A DNA stretch of 64,000 bases from Alphaproteobacteria bacterium (GCA_026225415.1 JAMFSS010000009.1:256062-320061), one strand, 5' to 3'; positions 27,216-36,952 are shown, numbered from the stretch's first letter. Translations and numbers: made by a program. The notes: a model not told the origin generated them from the letters alone.

Positions 27216-27896
27216 ATGACAAAATATTCTCTTATAGCGATTGTTATGATGATGGGGTTGGCCGTCCCTTCTGTTGTGTTTGCCGATAACGCAGACAATC
27301 ACCGCGAATGGAATTTCGTCATCAGCTTGGACGGCGACCCGATAGGTATCCATAAATTTACGGTGGATGAAACGGCAGGCGCGAAAGGCGCGTGGCGTGT
27401 GCAAAGCCATGCCGATTTTACCGTGACATTGCTTGGCGTGCCGGTCTTTCGTTATCACCACACGGCGCATGAAGAATGGGATCATCAATGCCTCTCGCAA
27501 TTGACAGCCGACACCAACCATGACGGCGACAATAGCCATGTGACGGCACAGGGCACCGCCAGCGGCGGCGCGTTGCATATCACAACTGGCCAGAATGACG
27601 ATGCCGCCCTGTCTAAAAAATGGGACGGATGCCTGATGACTTATGCTTATTGGAACCCGGACATGCGCCACCAAACGCATTTGCTGAACCCCGAAAATGG
27701 CGAGGTTGAAGCGGTAACCCTTACGCCCCAACCGGACGCAAAAATCACATCGCGCGGGGAGCCACTCGCGGTTCATGTTTGGCGCTTGACAGGCAGCACC
27801 AATCCCATCGATATTTTATATGATTTTGACGGAAACTGGGTCGGTCTTGATGCCAAAGTAAGAGGGGGACGCGTGTTGTCCTATCGCCTGCCATGA
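27216..27896 (+). CDS. DUF6134-like exported protein
   Basis: The 226-residue protein has a signal peptide (IAIVMMMGLAVPSVVFADNA). The mature part is mainly beta (WNFVISLDGDPIGIHKFTVD; YHHTAHEEWDHQCLSQLTAD; DGCLMTYAYWNPDMRHQTHL). The pattern matches small periplasmic proteins of the DUF6134 type often encoded with DUF2177 and CFA-cluster genes. It overlaps DUF2177 by 4 bases. The function is unknown; the fold suggests a lipocalin-like or lipid-handling barrel. Confidence 0.78.
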   Translation: MTKYSLIAIVMMMGLAVPSVVFADNADNHREWNFVISLDGDPIGIHKFTVDETAGAKGAWRVQSHADFTVTLLGVPVFRYHHTAHEEWDHQCLSQLTADTNHDGDNSHVTAQGTASGGALHITTGQNDDAALSKKWDGCLMTYAYWNPDMRHQTHLLNPENGEVEAVTLTPQPDAKITSRGEPLAVHVWRLTGSTNPIDILYDFDGNWVGLDAKVRGGRVLSYRLP

Positions 27897-28306
27897 CGAA
27901 CATTAAACGTTTTATTCTTTCCTATATCAGCGGCGCGGTTGCATTCCTGGCGCTGGATTTTATCTGGCTCAGCCTTAGCGGTTCGCGCCTTTATCAACCT
28001 ATTTTGTCGGCGCATCTGGCTGCCACCTATGACTGGAAAGCGGTGACGTTGTTTTACCCGCTGTATTTCATCGGCATCATCTTTTTTGCCGTACGGCCAT
28101 CGCAAATTGACAAGCCGCTTTGCGCCGCGATGCGCGGGGTTTTGTTCGGCGTGATCGCCTATGGCACTTATGACCTAACCAATCAGGCGACATTCAGCGG
28201 TTGGCCATGGATGTTGACCGGCATTGATATGGTGTGGGGCGGGTTTGCGACGGGTTGCGCAGCGTGGGTTGCGCGTGCCGTCTTGGATAAAATGACGCGC
28301 GTCTAG
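27893..28306 (+). CDS. DUF2177 family membrane protein
   Basis: A 137-residue inner-membrane protein with four predicted helices. The family signature FLALDFIWLSLSGSRLYQPI at the start and VIAYGTYDLTNQATFSGWPW in the third helix are clear. DUF2177 is regularly found in operons with CFA-type methyltransferases and photolyases in proteobacteria. It is the last gene of the tetR operon; its stop overlaps that of the convergent minus-strand gene. Confidence 0.87.
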   Translation: MTNIKRFILSYISGAVAFLALDFIWLSLSGSRLYQPILSAHLAATYDWKAVTLFYPLYFIGIIFFAVRPSQIDKPLCAAMRGVLFGVIAYGTYDLTNQATFSGWPWMLTGIDMVWGGFATGCAAWVARAVLDKMTRV

Positions 28307-28824
28307 CTTTTCCGGTTTCCGAAAACCCAGCCGATAAAACCGGTCAGGATAAGCGCCGATCCGGCATTGATGCGGGCAACCGCGATGGCCGTGTCGGGCG
28401 CAAGCACATCACGCCCCGCTGGCAGAAACAGCAATACGGCGATAGCCACCGTACCAAGGGCGGCCAGAAAATACCGTTCGCGCCTGTCCAACAAAAATCC
28501 GGCCAAGGTCAAACTGGGCAGCAGAAAAATCCACACGCCGCTGTTGGAACCCAGCGCCAGTTGCGCCACAATCGTATCCACAATACCCATTAAAGGCAGC
28601 CAGAGGCGCGCGGCCAAAGAAGAATGGCGCGATATCCATAAAGTGGCGGCGAAGGCCGGCGCGGTTGCCGCGACCGGCCACCCATAATGCCCCTGTCCAC
28701 CGATCATCAATTCAAGGCTGGGCGCATAAAGCAACTGATTGCTGGCAAGCAACAGAGCGAAGACATTAACGCTCATCAGCCTTTCGTCCGGATTTTGCAT
28801 TGCTGTTTTGAAACGCGCCAACAT
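28303..28824 (-). CDS. Hypothetical integral membrane protein
   Basis: From the ATG at 28824 the protein has 173 residues and about five transmembrane segments (for example VNVFALLLASNQLLYAPSLE, GIVDTIVAQLALG, YFLAALGTVAIAVLLFLPAG). The start lies three bases after the stop of the upstream methyltransferase, indicating coupling; an ATG at 28776 would remove 16 polar residues. The family is not recognised, though the topology resembles small MFS-associated or YhhN-like proteins. It is the last gene of the second lipid operon. Confidence 0.72.
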   Translation of the reverse strand: MLARFKTAMQNPDERLMSVNVFALLLASNQLLYAPSLELMIGGQGHYGWPVAATAPAFAATLWISRHSSLAARLWLPLMGIVDTIVAQLALGSNSGVWIFLLPSLTLAGFLLDRRERYFLAALGTVAIAVLLFLPAGRDVLAPDTAIAVARINAGSALILTGFIGWVFGNRKS

Positions 28825-28826
28825 TA

Positions 28827-29852
28827 TCAGGCGCGTGACAATAAATAATGGCTGACGCCCCATTCATCGCCTTCATCAAAACCGAACAAACCCGCCGTCG
28901 CCAGAAAGAACAACCGCCAGCGTCGGCGCCACATATCGGCATCTTTGCCATAGGTGGCTTCAAGGATGGGCGTGATGGCGTCACGGTTGAGATCGTAATT
29001 TTCCAGCCATTTTAAGGCTGTCTTTTCGTAATGCGCGCCCGACCAGCGCCATTCCTGTTCCAGCTTCATCAGATCGGAAAACTGGCCGATCATCGTATGG
29101 CTGGGCATAATGCCGCCGGTGAAGAAATGTTGCGCGATCCAATCCGATTTATCGGCGACATCAAAATCATAAGCGTTGGTGTGATGCGAAAACACATGCA
29201 GAAACAGCTTGCCTTCGGGCGGCAGCCATTCACGCACGCGCGACAGCAAGGCACGCCAGTTCGACACATGTTCAAACATTTCAACGCTGACGATACGGTC
29301 GAATTCCTGTTCAGGGGTGAACAGATTGATATCGCAGGTGATGATTTTGAGATTAGTCAATCCGCGCCGCTTTGCTTCGGCGGTGATATAGGCGCGTTGC
29401 GAGTGTGAATTGGAAACGCCGGTGATGTTGGCGTTGGGGAATTTGGCGGCCATGTAAAGGCTGAGCGAGCCCCAGCCGCAACCAAGTTCGAGAATGGATT
29501 GACCGTCGGACAGACCGGCGCGGGCAATTGTTTCCGCCAGGGCGCTTTCTTCGGCTTCGGCCAATGTCATGCCTTCGCGGTCAAAGAGACAGCAGGAATA
29601 TTTGCGGTGCTGCCCCAGAACATAACCGAAAAACGCTTCGGGGACTTCGTAATGCTGGGCGTTGGCGGCATCGGTTGCCTCGGCGATTTTCCTGGCCGAC
29701 ATACGCGTGACAAAATGCGTATCGTTGTTGGCGGGGGCAAATTTCAAACCGCGGCTGGTGCGTGCGCACAGCGTTTGCACGCCGTAAGCCGCGACAGTAT
29801 CGGGCAAGGGAACACGATCGACATTGCGGATCATGAAAGAACGAAGCGACAT
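28827..29852 (-). CDS. Second CFA-synthase-like SAM methyltransferase
   Basis: The 341-residue protein has SAM motif ILELGCGWGSLSLYMA, the ITGVSNSHSQRAYI segment, FDRIVSVEMFEHVSNW and the acyl-binding loop FTGGIMPSHTMIG. It is shorter than classical Cfa at the N-terminus and diverges from the cfa gene 6 kb away, so it probably has a different acyl substrate or product, such as methylated rather than cyclopropane chains. AGGAG precedes the ATG. The DUF1295 gene lies 14 bases upstream on the same strand, consistent with one operon. Confidence 0.93.
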   Translation of the reverse strand: MSLRSFMIRNVDRVPLPDTVAAYGVQTLCARTSRGLKFAPANNDTHFVTRMSARKIAEATDAANAQHYEVPEAFFGYVLGQHRKYSCCLFDREGMTLAEAEESALAETIARAGLSDGQSILELGCGWGSLSLYMAAKFPNANITGVSNSHSQRAYITAEAKRRGLTNLKIITCDINLFTPEQEFDRIVSVEMFEHVSNWRALLSRVREWLPPEGKLFLHVFSHHTNAYDFDVADKSDWIAQHFFTGGIMPSHTMIGQFSDLMKLEQEWRWSGAHYEKTALKWLENYDLNRDAITPILEATYGKDADMWRRRWRLFFLATAGLFGFDEGDEWGVSHYLLSRA

Positions 29853-29866
29853 GGGCTGAACTCCTG

Positions 29867-30697
29867 TTATTTTTTAAATAAACGCGGGAAAAAAGGTGGT
29901 ACGCGACGGCTATATTCCTGGAACATATCACCATAGCGCCGCGCCATATGCTGTTCAACCAAGGGTTCGCCGGAAACATAGCGCAAGAGCCAATACATCA
30001 AAGCAGGCGCCGCAAATGCCAACACGCCCATCCACCAGCCGCCCGACAGCGCGAGCAAAGGCCAGCCCGCCCAAAACATGACTTCGAAGAAATAATTGGG
30101 GTGGCGCGACCGGCCCCACAGGCCGATATCGCAAATGGTGCCATGCCGCGTTTCATCTTTTTTGAACCGCGCCAATTGGTTATCGGCCAGATGGCCGCCC
30201 CACAAAGCAATCGCCATCACAAAAAGACCCGCCGCATCCAACGCGCCAAGCGGCGATGGATTGTGGGCGGCCACCATAATGGTTAGCGCCAGCACAAAAG
30301 CCATAACGGCCTGAACCATCAGCAGCCAAAACAAACGCGACCAGAATTTTTCTTGATATTGCGTGCGCAAAGCGGTGTAGCGCGCATCTTCCGCCCCACC
30401 CACATTACGCCGCCACAAGGGCAACCCAAGCCGAAACGTCCATAAGAGTGTCAGCGCACCAACCAGAAAAGTGCGGGCATGGATTTGTTCAGGCGGCAAG
30501 AAACAATAAAATAAAGCGGCGATGCCGAGCGCAAAAGTCCAGACTATATCCGCAAGCCCGCCATTATCCGTTTTGCGGATCACAAGCCATGCGCCTGCCA
30601 TAGCGGCCAACAAAAACACCAGACCGATAGCAATGACGACAACCAGATACATGGGGAGCCCGGGGGTTATTGGAAACGGCAGCACTATTTTTGACAT
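29867..30697 (-). CDS. DUF1295 family membrane protein (steroid-5-alpha-reductase-like)
   Basis: A 276-residue multi-pass membrane protein of the isoprenylcysteine methyltransferase/steroid reductase superfamily. The C-terminal signature (LWGRSRHPNYFFEVMFWAGW, later GEPLVEQHMARRYG) is diagnostic. The start is either the ATG at 30697 or an internal ATG at 30652; neither has a good ribosome site. It precedes the second CFA-like methyltransferase, as in many lipid-modification clusters, and may be a membrane reductase acting on the modified lipid. Confidence 0.91.
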   Translation of the reverse strand: MSKIVLPFPITPGLPMYLVVVIAIGLVFLLAAMAGAWLVIRKTDNGGLADIVWTFALGIAALFYCFLPPEQIHARTFLVGALTLLWTFRLGLPLWRRNVGGAEDARYTALRTQYQEKFWSRLFWLLMVQAVMAFVLALTIMVAAHNPSPLGALDAAGLFVMAIALWGGHLADNQLARFKKDETRHGTICDIGLWGRSRHPNYFFEVMFWAGWPLLALSGGWWMGVLAFAAPALMYWLLRYVSGEPLVEQHMARRYGDMFQEYSRRVPPFFPRLFKK

Positions 30698-30740
30698 GGC
30701 GAGGCGATGGATGCAACGGGGCGCATTTTGCGGTTATTTA

Positions 30741-30932
30741 TCAGCTATTGCCATCCCTGCCCCCGAAAATTTCTTCGAGGCCGATGATGCCCAAAATGAC
30801 CCATTTCAATTTCCAGATAATCCATAACCCGATCGTCACAACCGCCGCGACCACAATCGAAGGCTGGGTTGGGAAATTAAGCCCCACACGCAAACCTGCA
30901 AACCCGAGCAGCATTATTATCAACCAAGGCAT
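30741..30932 (-). CDS. Small membrane protein
   Basis: The 63-residue protein has two hydrophobic segments (MPWLIIMLLGFAGLRVGL and VVAAVVTIGLWIIWKLKWVI) and a short polar tail. A strong ribosome site (AAAGGAG, 6-base spacing) supports it despite its size. It lies between the AmpG-like and DUF1295 genes on the same strand and is probably co-transcribed. The function is unknown. Confidence 0.77.
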   Translation of the reverse strand: MPWLIIMLLGFAGLRVGLNFPTQPSIVVAAVVTIGLWIIWKLKWVILGIIGLEEIFGGRDGNS

Positions 30933-30989
30933 GTCTTACTCCTTTGACAATGATGCAAGCGATTATAGTGTTGTCGCGAATAGTCGTAA

Positions 30990-32261
30990 CTAGAGTTTTT
31001 GTCGATTCCATGGCGCGACCCAATAAAGCAACACCATACCCGGCAAGGCCGTTATCGCGCTTATGACAAAAAACCTTGTCCAGCCTAGCCCCATTTTTTC
31101 CACGATAAAACCGGCGACAAGCCCCGTGATGCTGCGTGGAAGGGCAAAGATGCTGGAGAAAAGCGCGAACTGTGTCGCGGAAAAATTTTTGTTTGTTTGT
31201 TCGGCGATAAAAGCGACGAAGGCCGTTGTGCCCAGCCCCACGCCAAGATATTCAAACCCGACCGCCAGCCCCAGATAAGAGATGTTCATTTCCGTCATGC
31301 TGAGCAACGCAAAACCGATGATGGACAAAAGTTGCAGGCTGCCAAACAGCCACAAAGCGCGGTTGATGCCGATCCGCAGCATAATAAGGCCGCCAAGAAA
31401 ACTGCCCACCACCATTGACCAGAAGCCGATGAGTTTGGCGACAGCACCAATTTGCGTGTTGCTGAACCCCATATCGATATAAAAAGGCGTTAATTGCGCC
31501 GTGGCCAAATTGTCGCCAAATTTATACAGCAACAAAAATGCCAATATCAAAAGCGCGAATTTAAGATCGCTGCGCGTGAAAAATTCGTGGAAAGGCCCGA
31601 TGATCGCTTCGCGCAGGGTGCGCGGCGGGTGGGCGGTGAGCGTCGGTTCTTTCATCAACAGAGAACAAAGAATGCCGGGGATCATGAAAAGGGTGGTGAT
31701 AAGAAACACCGACGGCCATGATACGGAATCGGCGATGATGAGACTTACCCCCCCGGGGATAAGCCCCGCCATGCGGTAGGCATTGACGAAAAATGAATTA
31801 CCCAAGCCGAGTTCGGCATCCGGCAACAATTCGCGGCGATAGGCATCGATGGCGATATCCTGGGTTGCCGAAAAGACCGCGATGATAAAAGTTGCCGCCG
31901 TAATCGCGCCCAAGGTGTCAGAAGGGCTTAGCAAGCCGATACAGGCCATGGAGAGGATAAGCAAAGTTTGTGAGCCGAGGATCCATGTTCGTCTGCGGCC
32001 AAGAAATTTAATGTTGAAACGATCGCACAAAGGCGCCCACAAAAATTTCCACGCATAGGGTATTTGCGCCAGACCGACGATGCCGATGGAGGTCAGGTCT
32101 ATATGGCTGCGCCGCAGCCAGGCGGGAACAAGTTGCAACAGAACATACAGCGGCAGACCCGATGAAAAACCCAACGCGATGCAGATTAGCATACGCGGGT
32201 TCCACACCGCCTTGGCAAAGGATGGGGCTTTGTCTTCCTTATTGTTTTGGCGTGCGTTCAT
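30990..32261 (-). CDS. AmpG-like major facilitator permease
   Basis: A 423-residue transporter with 12 predicted helices. The N-terminus (MLICIALGFSSGLPLYVLLQ, then AWLRRSHIDLTSIG and YAWKFLWAPLCDR) matches AmpG, the inner-membrane importer of anhydro-muropeptides for cell-wall recycling. Similar permeases also occur inside CFA/DUF1295 clusters. No ampC/ampD genes are adjacent and it heads the second lipid operon, so a substrate other than muropeptides remains open. Confidence 0.9.
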   Translation of the reverse strand: MNARQNNKEDKAPSFAKAVWNPRMLICIALGFSSGLPLYVLLQLVPAWLRRSHIDLTSIGIVGLAQIPYAWKFLWAPLCDRFNIKFLGRRRTWILGSQTLLILSMACIGLLSPSDTLGAITAATFIIAVFSATQDIAIDAYRRELLPDAELGLGNSFFVNAYRMAGLIPGGVSLIIADSVSWPSVFLITTLFMIPGILCSLLMKEPTLTAHPPRTLREAIIGPFHEFFTRSDLKFALLILAFLLLYKFGDNLATAQLTPFYIDMGFSNTQIGAVAKLIGFWSMVVGSFLGGLIMLRIGINRALWLFGSLQLLSIIGFALLSMTEMNISYLGLAVGFEYLGVGLGTTAFVAFIAEQTNKNFSATQFALFSSIFALPRSITGLVAGFIVEKMGLGWTRFFVISAITALPGMVLLYWVAPWNRQKL

Positions 32262-32278
32262 CTGAGGGAAGGCTTCAC

Positions 32279-32575
32279 TTACTCTTCGTCGGCAAAAAGA
32301 TATTCGGAAATGGCGCAGTATATTTCGTCAATAAATATTTCAGCTTTTTCCTCATTGCTGATGGAAAGGCCAAAGTATCTTTTGGCTTTTTCAGGGGCAG
32401 ACATTTCATCATCATCGATAACCTTGCCTAGAAACGCCCGCAACGAGGCGATTGCTTCGCGATCAATCGCATCAGCCAAGCCACGAAGCATTTCCTCTTC
32501 GGTGGGATACAGCTTGGGATCGCAATGGCGCTTAAGGATTTCAACAGCACTGCTGTCAGTCAAAATTTTAGTCAT
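32279..32575 (-). CDS. Hypothetical small acidic protein
   Basis: The 98-residue protein is soluble, helical and acidic (MTKILTDSSAVEILKRHCDP, then PTEEEMLRGLADAIDREAIA). There is no recognisable domain. It lies 17 bases upstream of the AmpG-like gene on the same strand, with weak ribosome-site signals. Codon use resembles its neighbours. Confidence 0.62.
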   Translation of the reverse strand: MTKILTDSSAVEILKRHCDPKLYPTEEEMLRGLADAIDREAIASLRAFLGKVIDDDEMSAPEKAKRYFGLSISNEEKAEIFIDEIYCAISEYLFADEE

Positions 32576-32629
32576 AGGGGTTGATTCTCTCTTTTAAACG
32601 GGGTAACGGGGCATACAATAAATATCCAC

Positions 32630-33265
32630 TTACAAATTATCGAGCACTTCTTGGATTTGTGCCCGGCGCCCTTCATCGGCGACTTCATTATTGGGTTCCA
32701 CGGGTGCATCAAGAGCATGTGTCAGCACCGCTTTTGCTTTGGCATCCTCCCCTATTTCATGCAGGTAACTGCCATAAAAGTAAGTGGCATCCAAACTGTT
32801 AGGATTCAGGGCGATGGCTTTTTCCAGATATTCTTTGGCCAAGCCCATATCGCCAAAACTAAGGGACGGTTTGGGGGCCCGGAAATAAAGCCAACCCAGT
32901 GTTGCTATGCCCAGGCCATGCAGGGCTTTAGGATTCATTTTATTAGCCTGTATAAGGAGGTCCCTCGCCTGTTGGATAAGAAGCAATGAACTGTAATTAT
33001 GATCGATCTCGGCTTTCGTCGTATCGATAATGGCTTCCCAGATGAGGGGATCTGCTCTGTTTGGATACTCTTTGCTGAGATCAATGGCTTGATGCTTGAG
33101 CGTAAAGATCGCCTCTTCCTGCTCTTCGTGATCTGTCGTTTGATATTCAATAGCAGCCCATTGTTTTTGCAGCTGATTGATGGCCTCGTCATAAGGCGCG
33201 GCGAAAGCCGGCGTGACGCCGGACAGTATGAAAACGCAAAGACAGAGAAAGGCGGAACGAAACAT
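32630..33265 (-). CDS. Exported TPR-like repeat protein
   Basis: From the ATG at 33265 the protein starts with a Sec signal peptide (FRSAFLCLCVFILSGVTPAF, cleavage near AFA-AP). Helical repeats follow, with tetratricopeptide-like spacing (NPKALHGLGIATLGWLYFRA; AKEYLEKAIALNPNSLDATY; HEIGEDAKAKAVLTHALDA). An upstream in-frame ATG at 33301 would add 12 polar residues and is less likely. A role as a periplasmic scaffold is inferred from the fold only. Confidence 0.74.
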   Translation of the reverse strand: MFRSAFLCLCVFILSGVTPAFAAPYDEAINQLQKQWAAIEYQTTDHEEQEEAIFTLKHQAIDLSKEYPNRADPLIWEAIIDTTKAEIDHNYSSLLLIQQARDLLIQANKMNPKALHGLGIATLGWLYFRAPKPSLSFGDMGLAKEYLEKAIALNPNSLDATYFYGSYLHEIGEDAKAKAVLTHALDAPVEPNNEVADEGRRAQIQEVLDNL

Positions 33266-33388
33266 TTTTTTATAAGGATGAGGGCTGACCTGATGCGTCA
33301 TTATGGCAAAATGCAAAAAAACTTCCTACTATTATTATAGAGGCGGAGCCTATGATGGCCCCTGTGATAAGAGGGGTTAGGCAACACT

Positions 33389-34543
33389 ATGTCGGACAAA
33401 AAATCAGGTTACGTTCTCCGGCAATACAGCCAGATTGCCGATATACCGGCCTTGGACTGGGATGCCTGCGCCGGTGGGGCAAACCCCTTTGTCAGCCATG
33501 CCTTTTTGTCGGCACTGGAAGCAAGCGGATCGGCAAGACCGGAGAATGGCTGGATCCCGCAGCATATTAGTTTCTCCGCCAATGGTTTGATCGAAGCCGT
33601 GATGCCAGCCTATGGCAAACTGCATAGCTATGGCGAATATGTGTTTGATCAAGGCTGGGCAGAGGCGTTTGAAAATGCCGGCGGCACCTATTATCCTAAA
33701 TTGCAAATTTGCGTCCCCTTCAGCCCCGTAACAGGCGCGCGTTTATTGCGCCGTTCCGGCAGCACTCTTTCCACGCTTGATATCGGCAATGCTCTTAAAG
33801 CGTTAGTGGCAGAAAAAAATATGTCTTCCGCCCATGTCACATTTTGTGAGGAAACAGAATGGCAAGGCCTGGCACATGCCGGGTGGTTGCAACGCATGGG
33901 GGTGCAATTTCATTGGCGCAATCAGGGCTATAAAAATTTCGACGATTTTCTGGGCGCCCTGTCTGCATCCCACCGCAAATCCATCCGGCGTGAACGACGC
34001 GATGCCAATGCCGCCGGTTTAACATTCGAAACCCTGCGTGGCGATGATATAAAAACCGAACATTGGGATGCGTTTTATCATTTTTATCAAAATACGGTCG
34101 ATCGCAAATGGGGTTCGGCCTATCTGACGCGTGATTTTTTCACGCAACTGTCACCACGGCTTGGCGATAAAGTTATTTTGATGATGGCTTTTTACGACAA
34201 CACGCCCGTTGCGGGCGCCATGAATTTGTTGGGCGACAATACGCTTTATGGACGCAATTGGGGTTGTATCGGACAATGGCCGTTTTTACATTTCGAACTT
34301 TGTTATTACCGCGCCATCGATTTTGCCATTGAAAATGGATTGGAACGGGTCGAAGCAGGCGCACAAGGCGAACATAAAGTACAGCGCGGCTATCTGCCGC
34401 AAGCTACATACTCGGCACATTTTTTCACACATCAAGGCTTGTCAGATGCCGTCAGAAATTTTCTGGCGGAAGAAAGAAAAGGGGTTGAAGCAAACAGGGA
34501 AATACTTGCCGATTATAGCCCCTTCCGGAAATCTGCAACATGA
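33389..34543 (+). CDS. COG3146 GNAT/FemAB-like acyltransferase
   Basis: The 384-residue protein belongs to the DUF482/COG3146 group, which has a FemAB-like double GNAT fold. Typical motifs are NPFVSHAFLSALEASGSA near the N-terminus, YTP-like KLQICVPFSPVTG, HWRNQGYKNFDDFLGALSA with KSIRRERRDA, and the C-terminal GLERVEAGAQGEHKVQRGYL. Members are common in alphaproteobacteria and are thought to transfer amino-acyl or acyl groups; no substrate is proven. It is a single gene, divergent from the TPR gene. Confidence 0.91.
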   Translation: MSDKKSGYVLRQYSQIADIPALDWDACAGGANPFVSHAFLSALEASGSARPENGWIPQHISFSANGLIEAVMPAYGKLHSYGEYVFDQGWAEAFENAGGTYYPKLQICVPFSPVTGARLLRRSGSTLSTLDIGNALKALVAEKNMSSAHVTFCEETEWQGLAHAGWLQRMGVQFHWRNQGYKNFDDFLGALSASHRKSIRRERRDANAAGLTFETLRGDDIKTEHWDAFYHFYQNTVDRKWGSAYLTRDFFTQLSPRLGDKVILMMAFYDNTPVAGAMNLLGDNTLYGRNWGCIGQWPFLHFELCYYRAIDFAIENGLERVEAGAQGEHKVQRGYLPQATYSAHFFTHQGLSDAVRNFLAEERKGVEANREILADYSPFRKSAT

Positions 34544-34760
34544 TGGTGATTCTGCCAGCCCCCGGGCTTCTGAAGAAGAAGTCATATTGCTGATCTGCAA
34601 TCGGTGCGTGACAACTTTTTTTAAGCTGCACAGAAACGCGTAGCAAGGCCATAATGGCCATCATCCCATTGCATTTGACAGAGCACCATTGTGCCGGTCA
34701 CGGCATCCGTCTTTCAGCAACGGCTTCTCATAAGCGCGTTTCAATTTAAACATGTTTTGC

Positions 34761-36578
34761 TTAATCTCCGATTTTTTCTCCGGCTGGTACTGTTTTCCGC
34801 CAGCCCCAGAAAAGCACGCGCGAGTAATCTTCTTCATCGGAACGCATCTTGCTCCGGGCGCGCCACAAGTCCTGTCTCCCTACAACTCCCACCAAGGCTC
34901 CCGTGGCGTCGATAACCAGTGCGCGACCACGATTGCGTTCGATCATACGATCAGCAACCGCTCCAACCATGTCTTCGGGGGAGCAGAACATCAATTCCTG
35001 TCCGACCGTCGCGCTGGCCAGTTTCATGGCATGGTCATATCCATTCCGTGTCCAGCGCAAGGCTTCGGCGTAAGAGACCACCCCGATCGCTTTTTGCCCT
35101 TTTTCGACGACCGGGTAAGTTTCATGCCTCGGCCCCGGAGCTGAAAAGAAGGCCACAGTCTCGCCCAGCGACATGGTTGCAGGCAATGTATCGACATCCT
35201 TGCTCATCACGTCTGCGATCCGTGTCATCTCAAAAGGATCGACGTGATATTCGCGTGACAGATGCAAACCTCGGCGTGCGATTTTTTCTGTTAGAATAGA
35301 ACGCCTCAGCAATAATACTGTAACGGCATGGCTGGCGACGCAAGCGGTCAGCAACGGCACCATGATATTGGTGGCTCCCGTAATCTCGACAGCAAAAAAA
35401 GTCGCCGTCAGCGGCGAACGCATCGTTCCACCCATCATTGCCGCCATGCCCAATAATGGCCAAAAGCCGGGAGAGGCTTGCGGCAAGAACGGCGATCCTA
35501 ACGCGCCGAGTGCGCCGCCCATGATAAGAAGCGGGGCGAGGATACCGCCCGAGGTGCCGGAACCGAGAGCAATGCCCCATATCAAAGTTTTTACGACCAG
35601 CAGAAGTAATGCTTCGTGGCCGACAAGGCTGCCGTTTAAAAGATGGCGGATACTTTCGTAGCCGATACCCAGGGCTTGAGGCTCGACCAGTCCGCCGAGA
35701 CCGATAGCGACACCACCTATGGCTGGCCACCACATCCAGTGAATGGGGAGTTTCTGAAAAATATCCTCCACAGCATAGAGGAATAGGGTCAAAAGGCCGG
35801 AACCAAGGCCGGAAGCAATGCCTACGGCAACCCATGCGAGGCAAGCAATGGCAGAACTATGCATATCGCCTGCGAAAGGAAACAAGGGCCCATCGCCAAA
35901 TAGAAGGGGCCGTTCGATCGCTGCAACGATTGCCGCAACAGCAACCGGGATGAAGCTGCGCGGTTTCCATTCAAAGAGCAGCAATTCAACAGCGAGCACG
36001 ACGGCCGCAATCGGTGTACCGAAAATGGCCGTCATGCCGGCGGCAGCGCCAGCGACGAGCAGAACTTTACGTTCAACGGAACTCATTTTAAAAGACTGCG
36101 CGAAGAGTGATCCCAATGCACCGCCCGTCATAATAATTGGGCCTTCAGCGCCAAATGGGCCGCCTGTGCCGATAGAAATTGCCGAAGAAATTGGTTTTAG
36201 AATGGCAACCTTGGGTTGGATCTGGCTTTTGCCGATAAGGATGGCTTCAATGGCCTCAGGGATGCCGTGCCCCCGGATTTTTTCAGAACCATAACGAGCC
36301 ATCAAACCGACGGCCAGGCATCCAATAACTGGAATTATAACTGAAATCGCAGGCAATGAGCCGTTGGGCGCTATCGGCATATTGGCCGTACTGAACTGAC
36401 CATGATAGGCGAGGTTCGTCATGAGATAGATCAGCTGCAGTAAAAGCCATGCCGTGCCGACGCTCAGTGTTGCAACTGCAGCTGCCATAGCGGCAACCAG
36501 CAGAGTTCGTGAATCCGTTGTGAAATCGCCGAGCTGATCTTTGTTTTTCAAGATCATGTCTTTATCCGGTGTGGCCAT
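34761..36578 (-). CDS. ClC-family chloride channel/antiporter with CBS domains
   Basis: The 605-residue protein has a ClC membrane domain with the selectivity motifs GHGIPEAIEAI, GAEGPIIMTGG (gating Glu) and GGILAPLLIMGG, followed by a C-terminal CBS pair (VMSKDVDTLPATMSLGETVA; ALVIDATGALVGVVGRQDL). A ClC-ec1-type proton Glu cannot be placed by eye, so channel versus H+/Cl- antiporter is undecided. The ATG at 36578 has GGGAAAGG upstream and is preferred to a TTG at 36623. The downstream-flanking 37-41 kb zone is accessory, so this gene is near the edge of the conserved chromosome. Confidence 0.93.
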   Translation of the reverse strand: MATPDKDMILKNKDQLGDFTTDSRTLLVAAMAAAVATLSVGTAWLLLQLIYLMTNLAYHGQFSTANMPIAPNGSLPAISVIIPVIGCLAVGLMARYGSEKIRGHGIPEAIEAILIGKSQIQPKVAILKPISSAISIGTGGPFGAEGPIIMTGGALGSLFAQSFKMSSVERKVLLVAGAAAGMTAIFGTPIAAVVLAVELLLFEWKPRSFIPVAVAAIVAAIERPLLFGDGPLFPFAGDMHSSAIACLAWVAVGIASGLGSGLLTLFLYAVEDIFQKLPIHWMWWPAIGGVAIGLGGLVEPQALGIGYESIRHLLNGSLVGHEALLLLVVKTLIWGIALGSGTSGGILAPLLIMGGALGALGSPFLPQASPGFWPLLGMAAMMGGTMRSPLTATFFAVEITGATNIMVPLLTACVASHAVTVLLLRRSILTEKIARRGLHLSREYHVDPFEMTRIADVMSKDVDTLPATMSLGETVAFFSAPGPRHETYPVVEKGQKAIGVVSYAEALRWTRNGYDHAMKLASATVGQELMFCSPEDMVGAVADRMIERNRGRALVIDATGALVGVVGRQDLWRARSKMRSDEEDYSRVLFWGWRKTVPAGEKIGD

Positions 36579-36952
36579 GGGGCCCGCCTTTCCCTGCTGC
36601 TTTTCTTTATCAAAAAGATACAAGCACCAGAATCGTTGAAAATACTACTACTGTCAAATACGACGGTTCGGGAAAATCAAGAAGCGTGGTGACTCAAGGT
36701 GGGTTTAACTACTGCTGCGATATGGAAAAAAGAATTGTTCGTCTGGTCCTCTATTGCCGCAGACCAAATCAGCAAGTTGCAATATGGTTCGCTCTTTAAA
36801 CTTCATAAGGGGGTCCAGTGAATTTTCTTAGGTTTGCAACAGCTTTGAGAGCCATAAGGCCTTTAGTTGGCGCCATTCATTATGAAGCCCTTCTAATAAG
36901 CGTATGAAGTAATATACTATTTTTCTTAAAAATGTTCCAGCGTAATATGTAG

